A stretch of 44,246 nt of DNA from Deltaproteobacteria bacterium (lineage in GTDB: Bacteria > Desulfobacterota > Desulfobulbia > Desulfobulbales > Desulfocapsaceae): NCBI GenBank assembly GCA_026388715.1, contig JAPLJF010000013.1:1-44246 (forward strand), given 5' to 3'. Shown piece after piece: positions 42,288-44,246 of this stretch (the first letter of the stretch is position 1; each line of letters begins with the position of its first letter). The notes below the pieces were generated by a model. That model worked only from the letters and a program-made list of their open reading frames with translations, had not been told where the DNA came from and ran no database searches. The translations under genes were made by a program, and so were the position numbers.

Positions 42288-42447
42288 AGTTGTTGGCATC
42301 ACTGGTTATTTCAGTAGGACATCATCTTTGCCTGGCTATCCATTAACAAAGACAAAAGGAGGCTCGCTCGCACACGTTTGCACAAATAAAAATCATATCA
42401 TGCCATTTTATAATACAATTGTAACAAAATTTAATGAGGACTTTGGA

Positions 42448-43920
42448 ATGAAGAAAAAATTAATATTTATCGGAGGAGCCGTTTTGCAGTTGTCGCTTGT
42501 CGGCCTCATCGCCGGGACGGCGATGGCGGGGAAGCCCGACTCCACGACCGGGGGGAAACCCGGCAAGGCGACCACCTATAAGGTTATCGCCTATAATGAT
42601 CTGGGCATGCATTGCGCTTGTCCCACTTCTTCAAGCTTTTTGCTTCTGCCGCCGTTCAATACTATTCGCGCCCAGGTGCTCCAGATCGGCGCCAATGATC
42701 CGGTCCTGCCGACCTCCGGCATTACCGTTACCTACCAGATGGTCGAAAATACCGATGCTGGTTTGATTAACGATGCGTACTTTTCTACCTGGATTGCCTA
42801 TGCACCGAAGATTTTCCCCGGTTACCAGCCGCTGGTAGGTGGCAAGGTCGTGGGTCTGACCGGTAATGGCCTGTCCGGTACCATGAAGTATGATGCCCTT
42901 TCGAAGTCCTGGATTGCCACCGGTATTCCGGCCTTCCCGCCGGTGACCGGCACCTCCACCGACGTGATGACCGACCCGCTGGGCGGGCCAAACCGGACGC
43001 CGTATCTGACCGCCAATGTCACGGTCAAGAACACTGCCGGCGCTACCCTGGCCACCACGGCAACCACGGTTCCCGTCGCCTTTGGCGGCTGCTGCAATTG
43101 CCATCTGGACGTAGCGGTGGCCAATGGTTTCCCGAGAACCCCGGATGGCTCTTTCCAGGCCATGGGTAAACTGCATGGGCAGAATTCTTCCGGGGTCAAT
43201 ATTGCCCTTCTTGATCCGGATGGAGACGGCGGAGGCGGCCCGATCCGTTGTTCGGAGTGCCATCTTGATCCGGCCATGGGTGAAACGGTTGCTCCGGGAT
43301 TTGCCAACGTGCATCCAAACTTCCAGATTCTGCCGGGCGCCACCTTTACCAAGGCTGACGTGAAGGTTTCCACCTTGACCTTTTCCCAGGTTCTCCATAA
43401 CTTCCACAGTGGTAATGCCAAGGTGGTTGCCATGGATCCCAACATCGACACCCATTGTTATGCCTGTCATCCAGGCAACGGCATTGAGTGCTATCGCGGT
43501 TCAATGAAGATTGATGGCGCAACCTGTGTCACCTGCCACGGCACCCTGTCAGTGAGGGCTTCTTCCGGACAGACGGCACAGCCATGGAACGCCGCCACCC
43601 TGCCGAGCTGTAATAAACCGGCCATGGGCGTCACGGGTAGCTGTCATTCCTCTACCACGTATCCTGACGGTGGTGGTTGGGCCTCAAGCTTTGAGGGTAA
43701 GTACATCAACAACCGGGGCCACAAGGGCAGCATTCTGTGCACCACCTGTCACGGTTCGCCACATGCCGATGCCCCGGCCGAGACCGCCAAGGATAACGTG
43801 CAGAACCTGGCCCTGCAGGGTTCAGCCCGAGCTTTGGGCAAGTGCTCGGTTTGTCATCCCCATAAGTCTACCACTTGGGGTACGCCGCCGCATATCTCTG
43901 GCGGTACTGTTCTTCCCTAA
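42448..43920 (+). CDS. Exported multiheme c-type cytochrome
   Basis: A 490-aa secreted protein with a Sec signal ending at AMA (about residue 27). Six CxxCH heme motifs are visible: C215-H219 (CCNCH), C268-H272 (CSECH), C337-H341 (CYACH), C360-H364 (CVTCH), C431-H435 (CTTCH) and C466-H470 (CSVCH). A further C388-x10-C399-H400 is irregular. The first half has no heme motif but opens with YNDLGMHC, a block I associate with Deltaproteobacterial redox proteins. It likely works in periplasmic or extracellular electron transfer. The ATG with GAGGA upstream is chosen over an open extension of 85 codons that covers the promoter. Confidence 0.88.
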   Translation: MKKKLIFIGGAVLQLSLVGLIAGTAMAGKPDSTTGGKPGKATTYKVIAYNDLGMHCACPTSSSFLLLPPFNTIRAQVLQIGANDPVLPTSGITVTYQMVENTDAGLINDAYFSTWIAYAPKIFPGYQPLVGGKVVGLTGNGLSGTMKYDALSKSWIATGIPAFPPVTGTSTDVMTDPLGGPNRTPYLTANVTVKNTAGATLATTATTVPVAFGGCCNCHLDVAVANGFPRTPDGSFQAMGKLHGQNSSGVNIALLDPDGDGGGGPIRCSECHLDPAMGETVAPGFANVHPNFQILPGATFTKADVKVSTLTFSQVLHNFHSGNAKVVAMDPNIDTHCYACHPGNGIECYRGSMKIDGATCVTCHGTLSVRASSGQTAQPWNAATLPSCNKPAMGVTGSCHSSTTYPDGGGWASSFEGKYINNRGHKGSILCTTCHGSPHADAPAETAKDNVQNLALQGSARALGKCSVCHPHKSTTWGTPPHISGGTVLP

Positions 43921-43957
43921 CAAGGCACTTCACAACGCCCTTGTTGGGGTGTGAAAT

Positions 43958-43998
43958 AAAAGGGGCACCTTATCCGCTGGATAAGGTGCCCCTTTTTT
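43958..43998 (+). terminator. Strong intrinsic terminator after the cytochrome gene
   Basis: GGGGCACCTTATCC pairs perfectly with GGATAAGGTGCCCC around a GCT loop, preceded by four A and followed by six T. This is a textbook rho-independent terminator. The stretch from here to the insertion sequence (44000-44108) shows no gene. Confidence 0.92.
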
Positions 43999-44108
43999 GT
44001 TGCTCAGCGTCAGGCCGGAGGAATGGTGACCATTAGGCCAAGGCGCAGCCGGCGTCGGTGCGGTGGGACGAGGATGACGGCGTTCAGCGGTTCATTAAAG
44101 ATAAATAT

Positions 44109-44246
44109 GGCTCTGCCCTATTTTCAGTTAAGTGATTATCTTCTTAACAAGACCAAGAAACCAAGCAAATAAAGGAGGTTTCGTTATGAAGATGCCAGAA
44201 CTCTCTCTTATAGAATGGCAGCGTCGATTTGGTAACGAAGAATCTT
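44109..44246 (+). mobile_element. IS1595-like insertion sequence, right copy, only its 5' end in window
   Basis: Begins GGCTCTGCCCTATTTTCAG and mirrors the left end of the window in inverted orientation with at least three substitutions, so it is a separate copy of the same element. It runs off the window. Confidence 0.75.
44186..44246 (+). CDS. IS1595-family transposase, N-terminal fragment (runs off window)
   Basis: Starts MKMPELSLIEWQRRFG followed by NEES, after an AAAGGAGG ribosome binding site. Only 20 residues are present. See the left copy for family assignment. Confidence 0.7.
   Translation, partial: MKMPELSLIEWQRRFGNEES

Noticed and set aside
41942..42447. Cyclic-di-GMP (GEMM) riboswitch before the cytochrome gene
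   Set aside because: Such riboswitches often precede cytochrome genes in related bacteria, but the GGCAAACC and GACGCAAAGCC landmarks are absent.
1..44246. tRNA or rRNA genes, CRISPR arrays, or a prophage
   Set aside because: No cloverleaf-like segments, regularly spaced direct repeats, or phage structural or integrase genes were seen on either strand.

Overview
The window reads as chromosomal DNA of a Gram-negative anaerobe, most likely a Desulfobacterota (Desulfobulbales-like) bacterium. This is inferred from gene content: an outer-membrane lipid transport operon and a Kdo transferase, an Fe-S/DUF3786 protein, a corrinoid or siroheme-type amidase, a DUF6178 protein, an exported multiheme cytochrome behind a sigma-54-type promoter, and a generally high GC content with AT-rich islands. 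No rRNA, tRNA or CRISPR array was recognised. Both ends run into inverted, non-identical copies of an IS1595-like element, so the window is bounded by insertion sequences.

Layout. 1-390: end of an IS copy plus palindromic repeats. 390-5738: an mlaE-mlaF-mlaD-lipoprotein operon (retrograde phospholipid transport type), then a TIM-barrel epimerase and an Fe-S/DUF3786 protein. 5801-6706 (-): a DUF2156 acyl/aminoacyl-transferase-like gene. 7109-11261: a phosphonate-type binding lipoprotein joined to a hybrid histidine kinase, apparently a sensory pair without a transporter. 11466-17671: a small dispersed repeat fused to the 5' end of a DUF255 thioredoxin-domain gene, then waaA and comEC. 17755-18833: two small coupled unknowns. 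18858-24688 (-): cbiA-like amidase, comM/yifB, cvfB, GNAT and DUF6178 genes. 24890-28810: a radical SAM gene (-), topB and an IscA-like gene, flanked by short 5' and 3' scraps of topB. 28851-32300: ywbE, an 87-aa unknown, a thioredoxin 2, a second copy of the dispersed repeat, and a DUF2207 membrane protein. 32345-36908: trmN6, DUF1015, queD-queE (queuosine precursor synthesis) and a MoeA-like molybdopterin-binding protein.

36970-41760 is the accessory core of the window. It looks like an integron cassette array without an integrase: three convincing attC sites and two weaker ones separate (1) an AT-rich RloA/RloB ATPase plus TOPRIM-like defence pair in antisense orientation, (2) a YdjM-type membrane hydrolase, (3) a two-gene cassette with a SigZ-type sigma factor and an ArsM arsenite methyltransferase, and (4) a DUF167 protein. 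41760-44246 holds a gene remnant, a degenerate tandem repeat, a sigma-54-type promoter, the multiheme cytochrome, a strong terminator and the second IS copy.

The main themes are envelope maintenance, an anaerobic redox lifestyle, and repeated local rearrangement. Several genes have start regions supplied by or abutting small repeats (queE, the DUF255 gene), and partial gene duplicates mark insertion scars around topB and beside the thioredoxin gene. All identities come from reading the sequence; none was checked against a database.
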